A stretch of 64,000 bases of DNA from Martinezella lusitana (lineage in GTDB: Bacteria; Pseudomonadota; Alphaproteobacteria; Rhizobiales; Rhizobiaceae), in NCBI RefSeq assembly GCF_016901135.1, contig NZ_JAFEVL010000042.1, positions 283,898-347,897 on the forward strand, in the 5' to 3' direction. Positions 43,919 to 52,732 of the stretch are shown here, piece by piece. Every line of letters starts with the position of its first letter. Position 1 is the stretch's first letter. Both the position numbers and the translations under genes were made by a program. The notes beneath the pieces were generated by a model. The model worked only from the letters and a program-made list of their open reading frames with translations. It was not told the origin of the DNA and made no database searches.

Positions 43919-44620
43919 ATGAAAAAGCGAATTCCCTCGGCAAGAAAGGCAAGCGGCCATACCCAGCGAGGCCAATGCGCCAAGCGCATCTCCATATTGG
44001 ATGCCGCCGCAGAGGTCTTCTGCCGGGAAGGCTTCTCCGGAGCAAGCATCGATGAAATCGCTATGGAAGCATGTGTTTCCCGCCAGACGATATACAATCA
44101 TTACCGCGAGAAAGAGACACTTTTCATGGCGGTCGTGCAGGATGTCATGGACCGTGCCAACGCTGCACTATTCTCCGTCCTGGCGACATTTCCCAACAAC
44201 GCAGACGATCTTGAGAACGAGCTGGCCGCTTTCGCCGCGGCGCTAGTGCGCAACTGCTCCTGCAATCACGATGGAAAATTCCTTCGCCGCATGGTCCAGA
44301 CGGAAGGCGAGCGCTATCCGCACCTTTTCGAGGCCTGGCGTAAGCAGGGTCCGGGTCGCGTGGATGCAGCGCTGGCCGCACTCCTGGCGCGCCTTTCGAG
44401 CCAGGCCAATCTTGCTATGGACGACTTTGATCTTGCGGCACGACAATTCCTCGCCCTCATCAATGCCGACCTGCAGATGATCGTCCTCTTCGGCGAGACG
44501 CCGACCGATGAACAGCTGCAGATCGCGACCTGCAAGGCCGTGCAGACCTTCCTGCGCGCCTACGTCAAGCCATCGGAGAAAACCGGGGCGACGAGCGAAA
44601 AGCGATTACGCGCGGGATAA
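43919..44620 (+). CDS. TetR/AcrR-family repressor
   Basis: A 233-residue protein with the N-terminal TetR HTH: ISILDAAAEVFCREGFSGAS, IDEIAMEACVSRQTIYNHYR, EKETLFMAVVQDVM. The C-terminal ligand domain is AefR-like (FLRRMVQTEGERYPHLFEAW). Likely controls the divergent MFS pump through the dyad at 43874-43891. Confidence 0.9.
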   Translation: MKKRIPSARKASGHTQRGQCAKRISILDAAAEVFCREGFSGASIDEIAMEACVSRQTIYNHYREKETLFMAVVQDVMDRANAALFSVLATFPNNADDLENELAAFAAALVRNCSCNHDGKFLRRMVQTEGERYPHLFEAWRKQGPGRVDAALAALLARLSSQANLAMDDFDLAARQFLALINADLQMIVLFGETPTDEQLQIATCKAVQTFLRAYVKPSEKTGATSEKRLRAG

Positions 44621-45114
44621 TTGGCCCTCATCCCGCTTCAGAGGCATCTCCGTTCGGCAAGGCAAAGACGTAGGCCGGTTGCCTCCTCTGACGATCTTCA
44701 GCGTCGATGGGGACTTCGCTGTTCAAGCCCAAGCCACCCCTTCTGCGCGCCGCCTGACCCCAGAAAAATTACCGGTCTCCGTTTCAGCCGCCTCTGGCAC
44801 TGGTCGAGCGCGACCGCATCCGATCCCGGTTTCGTGGTGTTGCGCCAAGGCTACGCGGCATCGGCGCAATTAGCTATCGAAACGGTCCAAGCCTCATATG
44901 AAAACGCAATCGGTGTCGGTCTGGTTTCCGGATGGGATGACGGTGCGAAAGATCCCTGTTGATCATAGCAATATCATCTCATCGACAGAGTGCCGCACTT
45001 GAAGATGGTCATCTTCGTAAATGCGCCTATCGCCAACAAGACTTATGCGGAAAAGCCGCACTAAGTCTGCTCACCAACAGTACTTGAACTCGGATAGCTG
45101 CATCTGAGGCACGT
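44621..45114. other. Gap with no convincing gene
   Basis: A plus-strand frame at 44621-44962 has no family features and its composition looks non-coding. Short pieces such as ALVERDRIRSRFRGVAPRLR in another frame might be gene debris. Nothing firm. Confidence 0.4.
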
Positions 45115-45306
45115 TCAAAGTTTGACGACTTCGGCAAATTCGCTTTGTGTAAGTCTCACCTCAGTCTCTCCCGGTCTTTCATCCGGATGCGAAAACTCCA
45201 TACCCTCTGTTTCCGGCATATCGAGTGCTTGCGTTGTGTTCATTAGTCCAACCGCTGTGCGCCTACCGCGTTTCTTGACGGTTGCTTCGACCATTCTCTT
45301 GGGCAT
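45115..45306 (-). CDS. Small hypothetical protein
   Basis: 63 residues: MPKRMVEATVKKRGRRTAVG, LMNTTQALDMPETEGMEFSH, then an acidic C-terminal part. GGAGTT lies about eight bases before the ATG. No family recognised. It follows the 45442-45987 gene in the same direction after a 135-base gap. Confidence 0.45.
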   Translation of the reverse strand: MPKRMVEATVKKRGRRTAVGLMNTTQALDMPETEGMEFSHPDERPGETEVRLTQSEFAEVVKL

Positions 45307-45441
45307 AAGCTTGTAACTCCATTGGCTCGATCTCAGTGATGCGCGCGTGATAGTTCCAAATTCGCTCCGTGCGCGCTTGCCTGGAGGGGGTGTCTGGCAA
45401 AGATGTCTTCTTCGCCTGTTACTGCGGTCGCGACCATCTAA

Positions 45442-45987
45442 TCAATTGGTTGATGGCGCGCCGCCTTCGTTGTCCCACCGCGCCAGCGATCCAGCGCCAA
45501 ACGACCGACCATCATGAGGACGTGCATCGAAATCGGCTCTCAGGGCCTGGCTGGCGGTCATCCCGGTGTCAGAGATCTCCATTACCCCTCGATCTAGATC
45601 GCCGCGATTTCTATCGATTTCTATGACCGTGTAGAGCTTCTCATTGCGAAAGGCGCTTGCTCCCATCGTCGCCACGCTCTCGCCCGGCGTGGATTTGATT
45701 TTCATAAAATTGACTTCAAAGGCGGCAGCCACCACACGCGCATCGCCTGTTGTCCGTGCCGCGACCAACATTTTGCCGCGCGAGGGCGCAATGTCCCAAT
45801 TGGGATCGTTGAAGGCTGCGATGGGGACCAATTGGTAAACGCCGAGCGTCTCGCCACGCCCCACATATGTCGATGACTCCTTCGCCGCATCGCGCAATTG
45901 AGCCTGCGCTTCCACAGATTGCCCGACCACGTTGTCATTGGTTTCCTTGAACGGTCTCTTTCCACCCGTCCTGATGTCGTTCGGCAT
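45442..45987 (-). CDS. Hypothetical protein (duplicated near the second Ku gene)
   Basis: A 181-residue soluble protein: NVVGQSVEAQAQLRDAAKES, WDIAPSRGKMLVAARTTGDA, STPGESVATMGASAFRNEKL, YTVIEIDRNRGDLDRGVMEI. AGGGAG precedes the ATG. I recognise no named family. A C-terminal piece of a close relative lies at 51525-51648 in the opposite orientation, just upstream of the second ku gene. Confidence 0.65.
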   Translation of the reverse strand: MPNDIRTGGKRPFKETNDNVVGQSVEAQAQLRDAAKESSTYVGRGETLGVYQLVPIAAFNDPNWDIAPSRGKMLVAARTTGDARVVAAAFEVNFMKIKSTPGESVATMGASAFRNEKLYTVIEIDRNRGDLDRGVMEISDTGMTASQALRADFDARPHDGRSFGAGSLARWDNEGGAPSTN

Positions 45988-46011
45988 TTTTCATGCTCCC
46001 TATGCAGCATC

Positions 46012-46161
46012 GCCAACGATGCGATATCCGAGGAAACGAGTGAGCGGACCGTATAGTTCCGGTCTGGTCCAAAGCATGATTGGGGGCTGGCCCATAGTTC
46101 TCGAAATCGCCGATAGGCGCCCCTCGGTGATCCTGCCCGTCTCCTTCAGGAGCGCGACCCG
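46012..46161 (-). CDS. Possible small protein between DUF309 gene and hypothetical gene
   Basis: A leftward frame overlapping the DUF309 stop reads LLKETGRITEGRLSAISRTM, GQPPIMLWTRPELYGPLTRF, LGYRIVGDAA-stop. The composition is protein-like and the stop is followed by the ribosome site of the next gene, but the start codon is unclear (an ATG lies at the MGQPPIM position). Confidence 0.3.
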
Positions 46162-46679
46162 AGAACGAATTCGAACACGGGCTGAGGCTCTCCAGGCGCC
46201 CTCGCCTGTAAAGGAGCGGAAAGTCTTGCGGCGGCTTCGGCGTAATCAGCGAGCGTCGCAGGTGTCATGCCGAGCACCCTTTCGAAGACACGATGCGGCC
46301 CTTTCATCAGTCGACGAAGCAGCAAGGCCGCGCGGTCGGCATGGCGCATAGCCGCAATATGCTTGCCTTCGCGGATCTTCACCCCGGCCGCGGACAATAG
46401 AATTATTCCTTTGAAAAACATGCGCAATGGACTGCCTCTATCCGCCACCTGCCAAAGACCTTCCCAAGCCTCATGCGCTTCCCAGTAATATCCGTGGTTG
46501 AAGAGGTCGAGCCCCCAGAAGAACATGTCAGAATCAAGCGACGCCTCCCCCGCGACCGGCATAGGATCGACATGACGATAACTATGTCCCGCAGGATCGC
46601 GGACAGGGTGCGGCTGCTTGCCCGGCAGATACGCATAGCTCGGAAAGCTCTTTTCCGGCCGCCAGCGGGGACGCGACAT
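46146..46679 (-). CDS. DUF309-domain protein
   Basis: A 177-residue protein from MSRPRWRPEKSFPSYAYLPG. The diagnostic DUF309 helix-turn-helix motif is FNHGYYWEAHEAWEGLWQVA, followed by FFKGIILLSAAGVKIREGKH. Biochemical role unknown. An ATG ten codons upstream is possible. First of a small leftward group (DUF309, small frame, hypothetical). Confidence 0.78.
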   Translation of the reverse strand: MSRPRWRPEKSFPSYAYLPGKQPHPVRDPAGHSYRHVDPMPVAGEASLDSDMFFWGLDLFNHGYYWEAHEAWEGLWQVADRGSPLRMFFKGIILLSAAGVKIREGKHIAAMRHADRAALLLRRLMKGPHRVFERVLGMTPATLADYAEAAARLSAPLQARAPGEPQPVFEFVLGSRS

Positions 46680-46709
46680 CAAACCAATAACCATCAGGAA
46701 GTGTATCAT

Positions 46710-47202
46710 GCAATGGATCGAAGTCCGATGGGAAGCTTTTATGTATCTGCCCGGGCACCCCTACGAAGCGGTCAGTAATCCGGTGCTCACCGGTCCAATT
46801 AATGACCGCCTTGAGGAGATTTGAACTTCCGACCCGGTCACTCCGTTGAATCGATGAGAGATCCGAAGAAAGCCGCAAAGGTTGGTCCTGAAAGGATCGG
46901 AACATGTGATCTTGCGGCTGCAAGAGGTCTGCCGGACCGCTTACGGTGCGGGCTCGCCGGCCTTTGCGCCTTCCAACGCTCTGCGCGCTCTCAGCGCGCC
47001 CTACGTTCCCCCGACGAAAGCTGCCCGGTTTCTCTTCCGGTCAATATTGCAGCCGAACGGTTAGATGCGGCGCTGCGGTCGAAACAGACCGAAGTGCGAC
47101 ACCTCGTTTCCCTCGATACAGCAATCCATCGACGAAACCGACGAAACGGAACAATGCCGATCCGCCGTCGTTGAATCCCATCGTGAACATGGAGTATGGA
47201 TC
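46710..47202. other. Gap upstream of the first ku gene
   Basis: Contains dispersed-repeat copy B (46821-46905). A leftward frame through 46582-46923 (NWTGEHRITDRFVGVPG) overlaps the DUF309 gene and is not convincing. The ku ribosome site (GGAG) lies at 47191-47194. Confidence 0.4.
46821..46905 (+). repeat. Dispersed repeat, copy B
   Basis: Same orientation as copy A at 28947-29035, sharing GAACTT-y-CGA-y-CC, GTCA-y-TCCGTTGAA and GAAAGCCGCAAA. About three quarters of the aligned positions agree over the first 60 bases by eye. Confidence 0.5.
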
Positions 47203-48090
47203 ATGGTCCCGCGCGCGCAATGGAAGGGATTTCTCAAATTCGGCGAAGTGAGTTGCGCCGTCGCTCTCTATACAGCGGTCTCGACCTCGGAGCGCATCTC
47301 CTTCCATACGCTGAACCGTCAGACCGGCAATCGCGTGAGGCGCGAATTCATCGATGGCGAGACCGGCAAGCCAGTGCCACGCGAAGATCAGGTCAAGGGC
47401 TATGAAATCAACAAGGACGACTATATCGCGCTGGAGCCCGACGAAGTTGCCGCCGCCGTTCCGGAAAGCGACAAGGTTCTGCACGTAAAGGCGTTTCTGG
47501 CGTGCTCTGATATCGATGACGTTTATTTTGACCGACCTTATTATCTTGCCCCTTCAGCGCCCGCCGGCGAAGAGGCCTTCGCGTTGATCCGCGAGGGGAT
47601 GTGCAATCAACAGGTTGCCGCCATTGCCCAGGCTGTCCTTTTCCGCCGCCTGCGCACGCTCCTGATCCGCGCACATGGCAAGGGACTGATCGCGACCACA
47701 TTGAACTTCGACTATGAGGTTCGCCCGGCGGATGAAGCCTTCGAAGATGTGCCCGATATGAAGATCAAGGGCGAGATGCTCGACCTTGCCAAACACATCA
47801 TCACCACCAAGAAAGGCACATTCGACGCCGGCGAATTCGATGATCGGTATGAGGCCGCACTCACCGAACTCGTCAAGGCAAAGATTGAAGGCAAGCCTAT
47901 CCCGGCACGCAAGCCCGCCAAGGTGGCGAAAGTCACCGATCTTATGGAAGCGCTGCGAGAAAGCGCAGGCATGCGCGACGGCGATAAGGCAAATCCGAAA
48001 CCTTCAGCAAAGAAGCCGGGTTCGACACGCGGGAAAACGGAGAAACCGCGCGCCCGGACTTCGTCGCGGCCACAGCGCAAGGCGAGCTGA
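47203..48090 (+). CDS. ku: Ku protein (first copy)
   Basis: A 295-residue bacterial Ku, the DNA-end-binding ring of non-homologous end joining. MVPRAQWKGFLKFGEVSCAV, YTAVSTSERISFHTLNRQTG, FIDGETGKPVPREDQVKGYE and FEDVPDMKIKGEMLDLAKHI are typical. The C-terminal tail is Lys/Arg/Pro-rich (PSAKKPGSTRGKTEKPRART). Start at ATG 47203, with GGAG ahead, rather than 47065. Two bases separate it from ligD, so they form an operon. Confidence 0.93.
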   Translation: MVPRAQWKGFLKFGEVSCAVALYTAVSTSERISFHTLNRQTGNRVRREFIDGETGKPVPREDQVKGYEINKDDYIALEPDEVAAAVPESDKVLHVKAFLACSDIDDVYFDRPYYLAPSAPAGEEAFALIREGMCNQQVAAIAQAVLFRRLRTLLIRAHGKGLIATTLNFDYEVRPADEAFEDVPDMKIKGEMLDLAKHIITTKKGTFDAGEFDDRYEAALTELVKAKIEGKPIPARKPAKVAKVTDLMEALRESAGMRDGDKANPKPSAKKPGSTRGKTEKPRARTSSRPQRKAS

Positions 48091-48092
48091 CA

Positions 48093-50648
48093 ATGGCACT
48101 CGAGACCTACAATCGCAAACGGGACTTCTCACGGACGGCGGAACCGAAAGGCCGTGCTCCCAAGAAGGCAAAGCCTGCAGGCAATAGCTTCGTCATTCAA
48201 AAGCATGCGGCGCGCCGGCTACATTATGACTTTCGCCTCGAAATGGACGGCGTGCTGAAAAGCTGGGCCGTCACTAGAGGGCCGAGCCTGATTGCCGGTG
48301 AAAAGCGGCTTGCCGTACAAACCGAGGATCACCCGCTGGAATACGGGGATTTCGAGGGCACGATCCCGAAGGGCGAATATGGCGGCGGAACCGTCCTCGT
48401 CTGGGATCGCGGCTCCTGGACGCCGCTTGGCGATCCTCACAAGGGTTACGCCAAGGGCCATCTCGAATTCGAGCTGCACGGTGAAAAACTGGGCGGCCGC
48501 TGGCATCTGATCCGCATGGCGGGAAAGCCGCGGGAGAAGCGGGAAAACTGGCTGCTGATCAAGGGCGAGGACGAAGTGGCCCGGCCGGAAGGCACGCCTG
48601 ATATCCTTGATGAACGACCGGAATCGGCAAAGACAGGACGCGTGATCGGCGATGTCGACGGCGAAGAACCGGGCTGGTCCTCCAAGACCGGCAGGATCGA
48701 TCGCAAGAAAAACAAGGCGAAGGAAAAGGCCGAAACGCCTGCGCCGGATGCCGCACCGACCCTCATCGAGCCATCATCGGTGAAAGGCGCGAAGAAAGCC
48801 GCGCTTCCGTCCTTCGTCGAGCCTGCCCTGGCGACGCTGGTGTCGAAACCGCCGACGGGTGAACGCTGGCTTCACGAAATCAAGTTCGACGGCTATCGGC
48901 TCGAAGTTCGCATCGAAGCAGGCCGTGTCAAGCTCCTGACCCGCAGCGGCCTCGACTGGACGGGAAAATTCGGCAAGGACATCGTCAGCGCCTTCAAGGA
49001 CCTCCCCGTCGGAACGGCTGTTATCGATGGAGAACTGGTGGTGGAGCAGGCTGCCGGCGCTTCGGATTTCTCCGCTTTGCAAGCCGATCTCAGCGAGGGC
49101 CGGAGTGATCGCTTCGTCTTCTACGCCTTCGATCTCATCCATCTCGACGGTTATGACCTCAGGGCCTGCCCGCTGGTCCGGCGCAAGGAGCTTCTGCAGC
49201 AGATCATACCATCCGAAACCGGGACGCTGCGTTTCAGCAGCCACTTCGATGCAAATGGCGACCTATTGTTGAAACATGCCTGTCGCTTGAGCCTGGAAGG
49301 CATCGTTTCCAAAGTGGCGAATGATCCTTATCGCTCCGGGCGCGGAAAGACATGGGTCAAATCGAAATGCTCGTCGCGGCAGGAATTCGTCGTCGCCGGC
49401 TGGGTTCCCTCCAGCACCTCGCGAAAGGCGATCGGCTCGCTTGTCCTCGGCGTCTATGACGACGGTAAGCTCGACCATGTCGGACGCGTCGGAACCGGCT
49501 TCACCAACACTGTAGCCGAGCAGCTCTACAAAACACTCGGTCGCCTGAAAGCGGAACAAAGCCCATTTGCGGCCAAGCTGACGCCTGAGGAAAACCGCGG
49601 TGTCCGCTTCGTGCGACCCGAATTGGTAGCCGAAGTCGAATTCCGAACCTGGACAGCCGAAGGGCATTTGCGCCATGCATCCTTCCGAGGCCTCAGAGAG
49701 GACAAGGATCCGCGGGAAATCGTGCGCGAGACGCCGAAAGCTGCGGCGAAGACGCCGGCAAAACCGGCTCGGCCCAGCGTGCCCTTGACCCATGGCGACC
49801 GCCTCTACTGGCCGGATGAAGGTGTGACCAAGGCGGGGCTTGCGGACTATTATGCCGAGGTCTGGCGCTATATGGGGCCGTTCATTGTCGGCCGTCCGCT
49901 CGCGCTCGTACGTTGCCCAAACGGGATCGATGGTCAGCACTTCTTCCAGAAACATGCCTGGAAGGGCATGAACCGGAATATTGCACTGGCCCAGGATCCG
50001 AAGGACGAAGAGCCCTATATCAGCATCAACGATCTCGATGGGCTGATCGGGCTGGTACAGGCAGCGGTCCTTGAGATTCACCCTTGGGGCTCGATGGTCG
50101 GCAATTGGGAAAAGCCGGATACGATTATCATGGACCTTGATCCGGGACCGGGTGTCGACTGGAGCCAGGTGATAGCGGCCGCAGAAGAAACGGGCGAGCG
50201 GCTGAAACAAGCGGGATTGACCCCCTTCGTCAAAACCTCAGGCGGCAAGGGGTTGCACATCGTCTGTCCGCTGGTTGCGCAAGCCGAGTGGCCTGATGTC
50301 AAGGCTTTCACGAAAGGCATCGCGGATGCGATGGCGTCCGACAGCCCCGAGCGTTACGTCTCGACGATCACGAAATCGAAGCGTCACGGAAAGATCCTGG
50401 TTGATTATCTCAGAAACCAGCGCGGCGCGACTGCGGTCGCACCCTATTCCAGTCGCGCCCGCCCGGGCGCCGCCGTTTCCATGCCGCTGTCATGGGAAGA
50501 ACTCAGCCCTGCCATCGGCCCGGATTATTTCACCGTGCTCAACGCAGCGACACGGCTTTCCGCACTTCGCTCGGATCCTTGGGCTGAATTCAAGGCTTCG
50601 GCCGAACCGTTGCGCCAGTACGAGGCAAGACGCAAACGCAGCGCCTGA
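48093..50648 (+). CDS. ligD: DNA ligase D (phosphoesterase-ligase-polymerase)
   Basis: An 851-residue multi-domain repair enzyme. Residues ~30-185 are the 3'-phosphoesterase (HAARRLHYDFRLEMDGVLKS, EYGGGTVLVWDRGSW). Residues ~230-530 are the ATP-dependent ligase with the nucleotidyl-lysine in HEIKFDGYRLEVR (K264). Residues ~560-845 are the AEP-type polymerase (DRLYWPDEGVTKAGLADYYA, IIMDLDPGPGVDWSQV, TSGGKGLHIVCPL). The linker at ~190-225 is Lys-rich. Complete and of normal length. Confidence 0.95.
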   Translation: MALETYNRKRDFSRTAEPKGRAPKKAKPAGNSFVIQKHAARRLHYDFRLEMDGVLKSWAVTRGPSLIAGEKRLAVQTEDHPLEYGDFEGTIPKGEYGGGTVLVWDRGSWTPLGDPHKGYAKGHLEFELHGEKLGGRWHLIRMAGKPREKRENWLLIKGEDEVARPEGTPDILDERPESAKTGRVIGDVDGEEPGWSSKTGRIDRKKNKAKEKAETPAPDAAPTLIEPSSVKGAKKAALPSFVEPALATLVSKPPTGERWLHEIKFDGYRLEVRIEAGRVKLLTRSGLDWTGKFGKDIVSAFKDLPVGTAVIDGELVVEQAAGASDFSALQADLSEGRSDRFVFYAFDLIHLDGYDLRACPLVRRKELLQQIIPSETGTLRFSSHFDANGDLLLKHACRLSLEGIVSKVANDPYRSGRGKTWVKSKCSSRQEFVVAGWVPSSTSRKAIGSLVLGVYDDGKLDHVGRVGTGFTNTVAEQLYKTLGRLKAEQSPFAAKLTPEENRGVRFVRPELVAEVEFRTWTAEGHLRHASFRGLREDKDPREIVRETPKAAAKTPAKPARPSVPLTHGDRLYWPDEGVTKAGLADYYAEVWRYMGPFIVGRPLALVRCPNGIDGQHFFQKHAWKGMNRNIALAQDPKDEEPYISINDLDGLIGLVQAAVLEIHPWGSMVGNWEKPDTIIMDLDPGPGVDWSQVIAAAEETGERLKQAGLTPFVKTSGGKGLHIVCPLVAQAEWPDVKAFTKGIADAMASDSPERYVSTITKSKRHGKILVDYLRNQRGATAVAPYSSRARPGAAVSMPLSWEELSPAIGPDYFTVLNAATRLSALRSDPWAEFKASAEPLRQYEARRKRSA

Positions 50649-50660
50649 ACCCTTGCGAGC

Positions 50661-51467
50661 CTATCGCTTCTTTGCGCCGGTTTCCTGCGAGAGGCTCTTT
50701 CTAAGCGCGTCCATGATGCTGATGACATTGCTGGGCGCGGCCTCCTCTTCGGCCTCAACCTTTGCAGGGCGTTTGCGACCTTTCTTCCTAGCCGCGATGA
50801 TCTCGAGCAGTTTTTCCTGAACGGGATCCGCGACCATGTGGGGATCCCATGGCTTGGTGCGCTCCTCTATCAGCTTTTGCACCAAGGTCATCAGCTTGGA
50901 ATCCACGGATTTGGCTCCGATATCGCCGAAGTAATCCTCCTCGCCGCGCACTTCGTCACCATATCGCAAGGTCCATAAAACAATGCCCTTGTCTCGCGGC
51001 TCCAGCATGACGGCTCGCTCCCGGCGGTACATGACCAACCGGGAAATGCCGACCATATGGGTTGCGGCCATCGCATCGCGGATAACGCAGTAAGCCTCCT
51101 CTCCGACGGCATCGTCGGGCGTCAGATAGTGCGGCGTGTCGAACCAGATCCATTCGATGCTGTCGCGCGGTACGAACATCTCGATATCGATCGTGCGCGT
51201 GCTTTCCAGCGCCATCGCATCGAGCTCATCATCCTCAAGCATGACGTAGTCGCTCTCGCCCCGCTCATATCCCTTGACCTCGTCGTCCTCGTCCACAGTC
51301 TTACCGGTCACGGCATCGATATAGCGACTGACGACACGATTGCCCGTCTTTCCGTTGAGGGTATGAAAGCGGACCTTTTCGTTCTCGCTGGTCGCCGGCG
51401 CCATGGCGACCGGGCAGGTCACGAGCGATAGTTTCAGATAACCTTTCCAGAATGAACGTGGAGCCAT
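50661..51467 (-). CDS. ku: Ku protein (second copy)
   Basis: A 268-residue Ku protein: MAPRSFWKGYLKLSLVTCPV, SENEKVRFHTLNGKTGNRVV, DDEVKGYERGESDYVMLEDD, KLMTLVQKLIEERTKPWDPH. The tail is basic but short (GRKRPAKVEAEE..QETGAKKR). It converges on ligD with a 12-base gap. Two different Ku proteins may form a heterodimer, as shown for paired ku genes in Sinorhizobium meliloti; that is inference here. Confidence 0.93.
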   Translation of the reverse strand: MAPRSFWKGYLKLSLVTCPVAMAPATSENEKVRFHTLNGKTGNRVVSRYIDAVTGKTVDEDDEVKGYERGESDYVMLEDDELDAMALESTRTIDIEMFVPRDSIEWIWFDTPHYLTPDDAVGEEAYCVIRDAMAATHMVGISRLVMYRRERAVMLEPRDKGIVLWTLRYGDEVRGEEDYFGDIGAKSVDSKLMTLVQKLIEERTKPWDPHMVADPVQEKLLEIIAARKKGRKRPAKVEAEEEAAPSNVISIMDALRKSLSQETGAKKR

Positions 51468-51524
51468 GAATTTCCCTCCGACACGAGAAGGAAACGGTTC
51501 TTTGCCGCGCTTGGTTCCGCCTTA

Positions 51525-51648
51525 AAGCGTCTTTCGCAATGAGAAACTCTACACTGTCATCGAGGTGAACAATGGCAAGGAATATCATCAGTGTGGCGTC
51601 GTCAGCGGTACGATCAGCGTCGACACCATCATTTCCACGCAGGTTTAA
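51525..51648 (+). pseudogene. C-terminal remnant related to the 45442-45987 gene
   Basis: AAGCGTCTTTCGCAATGAGA and the next bases match the coding strand of the 45442-45987 gene almost base for base over about 40 positions. The frame reads FRNEKLYTVIEVNNGKEYHQ, CGVVSGTISVDTIISTQV-stop. No start is present. It shows that a hypothetical-ku pair was duplicated and inverted around ligD. Confidence 0.65.
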
Positions 51649-52000
51649 TGCGAGGCGTCGTTTCGGTGGATGGCCCTCGCCCAAATGCCGACCCTTCCTG
51701 CTGGCGGCCACCCTGGCCGTCGCCGCTTCATCGACGATTGCGTTTGCTCAGCAAGCGCCTGACAGCGATCGGTGCAAAGCCGATCAATCAGGACAACAAA
51801 TGCAAAGGAACGGGCAGGCAGCACCGGTTCCAGACGACAGTTCCGGCGACAAGCTAGCGGATTGCAGAGGCGTACTGAAGCCGCCGGCCGTCGGCGACAG
51901 CGAGTTGGAAAAGCCTGCTCCGAAGGTGGGCAGGACACCCGTCATCAAACCTGGCGATACGCAAAACGGGCAGCAGAACAATCAGCAGCCAGCCAAATGA
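51572..52000 (+). CDS. Exported hypothetical protein
   Basis: A 142-residue frame whose second third is a signal peptide (PFLLAATLAVAASSTIAFAQ, cleavage near AFA-Q) followed by a polar mature part with a Cys pair (DSDRCKADQSGQQM, KLADCRGVLKPPAVGDSELE) and a Gln/Asn-rich end. The lead before the signal overlaps the remnant at 51525-51648 and is probably not real, but no in-frame ATG is nearer. Function unknown. Confidence 0.5.
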   Translation: MARNIISVASSAVRSASTPSFPRRFNARRRFGGWPSPKCRPFLLAATLAVAASSTIAFAQQAPDSDRCKADQSGQQMQRNGQAAPVPDDSSGDKLADCRGVLKPPAVGDSELEKPAPKVGRTPVIKPGDTQNGQQNNQQPAK

Positions 52001-52016
52001 GGGCGCCGTTCCGTCG

Positions 52017-52169
52017 TCATGGCTTTGGTTCCGGCTGCTCGATCGGTCCCTGACGGACCGACGTATCCTGGCCGTTGCCTGAGGTGAAAGGCCTGATGAC
52101 TAAAATGGCCAGAACTGATGTGATCATCAGCCCCAGGGTCATGATCCATAGGGTCGCAGCTGTCGTCAC
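52017..52169 (-). CDS. Possible small single-pass membrane protein
   Basis: From GTG 52169 the frame reads VTTAATLWIMTLGLMITSVL, AILVIRPFTSGNGQDTSVRQ, GPIEQPEPKP-stop: one hydrophobic helix and a polar tail, 50 residues. No ribosome site is obvious. Low certainty. Confidence 0.3.
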   Translation of the reverse strand: MTTAATLWIMTLGLMITSVLAILVIRPFTSGNGQDTSVRQGPIEQPEPKP

Positions 52170-52732
52170 ACCAGTGACCAGGTCGCCGCACCTGCCGACC
52201 GGCTCGCCTCATTCCCAACATTCATACGGTTGATTTGTTCCTTATCTCACATTCGCCTGTCATCTCCACAGATGAGTGTGAAAGGCTGGTGTTCGTCATG
52301 AACGCCTTGGCGATACAATTGATGATTGCTGCCGCGCACTCAGCCTTTTCGGTATCGCCCGTAATATTCATTTGGTCAGGACAGCATCAAGGGCTCGTTG
52401 ACAGATGTTCAGATCATTTGAATCCAAAGGGGCGTCATGCTTGCTGTGTAACTCACAGATTATCGTGTCTTCCTCCCTCATCCGATAGCGACAATCGGCA
52501 AGCGCCTCATTTTCTCTCCAGATTTACGTCGTGACAATAGCGACCAGCGGCAAGACGTCTGCATCGCAAGAGCATCCACAGGGCTCCAGCCGGATTTTTC
52601 AGCGGTCGAGGCTCGCGTAACTTTTATTGCTTGTATGCGTTTAGACTACGCATGAGAGAGGTTTCAGCGGCTTGTCCGGCGTTCAGTCTGGCTCACCGCT
52701 CTTCGCTCACAGATAGGTGCCAACAAACAGAC
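52170..52732. other. Gap holding a degenerate paralogue
   Basis: Bases 52270-52480 (minus) are related to the small gene at 62916-63137 but carry a stop and a frame break. The rest shows no gene; the open frame from 52631 in front of the amidohydrolase start is not coding by appearance. Confidence 0.45.
52270..52480 (-). pseudogene. Degenerate copy of the 62916-63137 small gene
   Basis: The minus strand reads HDAPLDSNDLNICQRALDAV, LTK-stop, and in another frame GDTEKAECAAAIINCIAKAF and MTNT. The functional-looking relative has HEHPLQSADLDICQRAFDAL and AEEAERVAAVIIELYQQGVH. DNA similarity is clear around TGGTGTTCGTCATGAACGCC. Confidence 0.6.

Noticed and set aside
44621..44962. 113-codon frame after the TetR gene
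   Set aside because: No family features, and the composition looks like out-of-frame GC-rich DNA.
46582..46923. Leftward frame containing NWTGEHRITDRFVGVPG
   Set aside because: Overlaps the well-supported DUF309 gene in another frame and the dispersed repeat.
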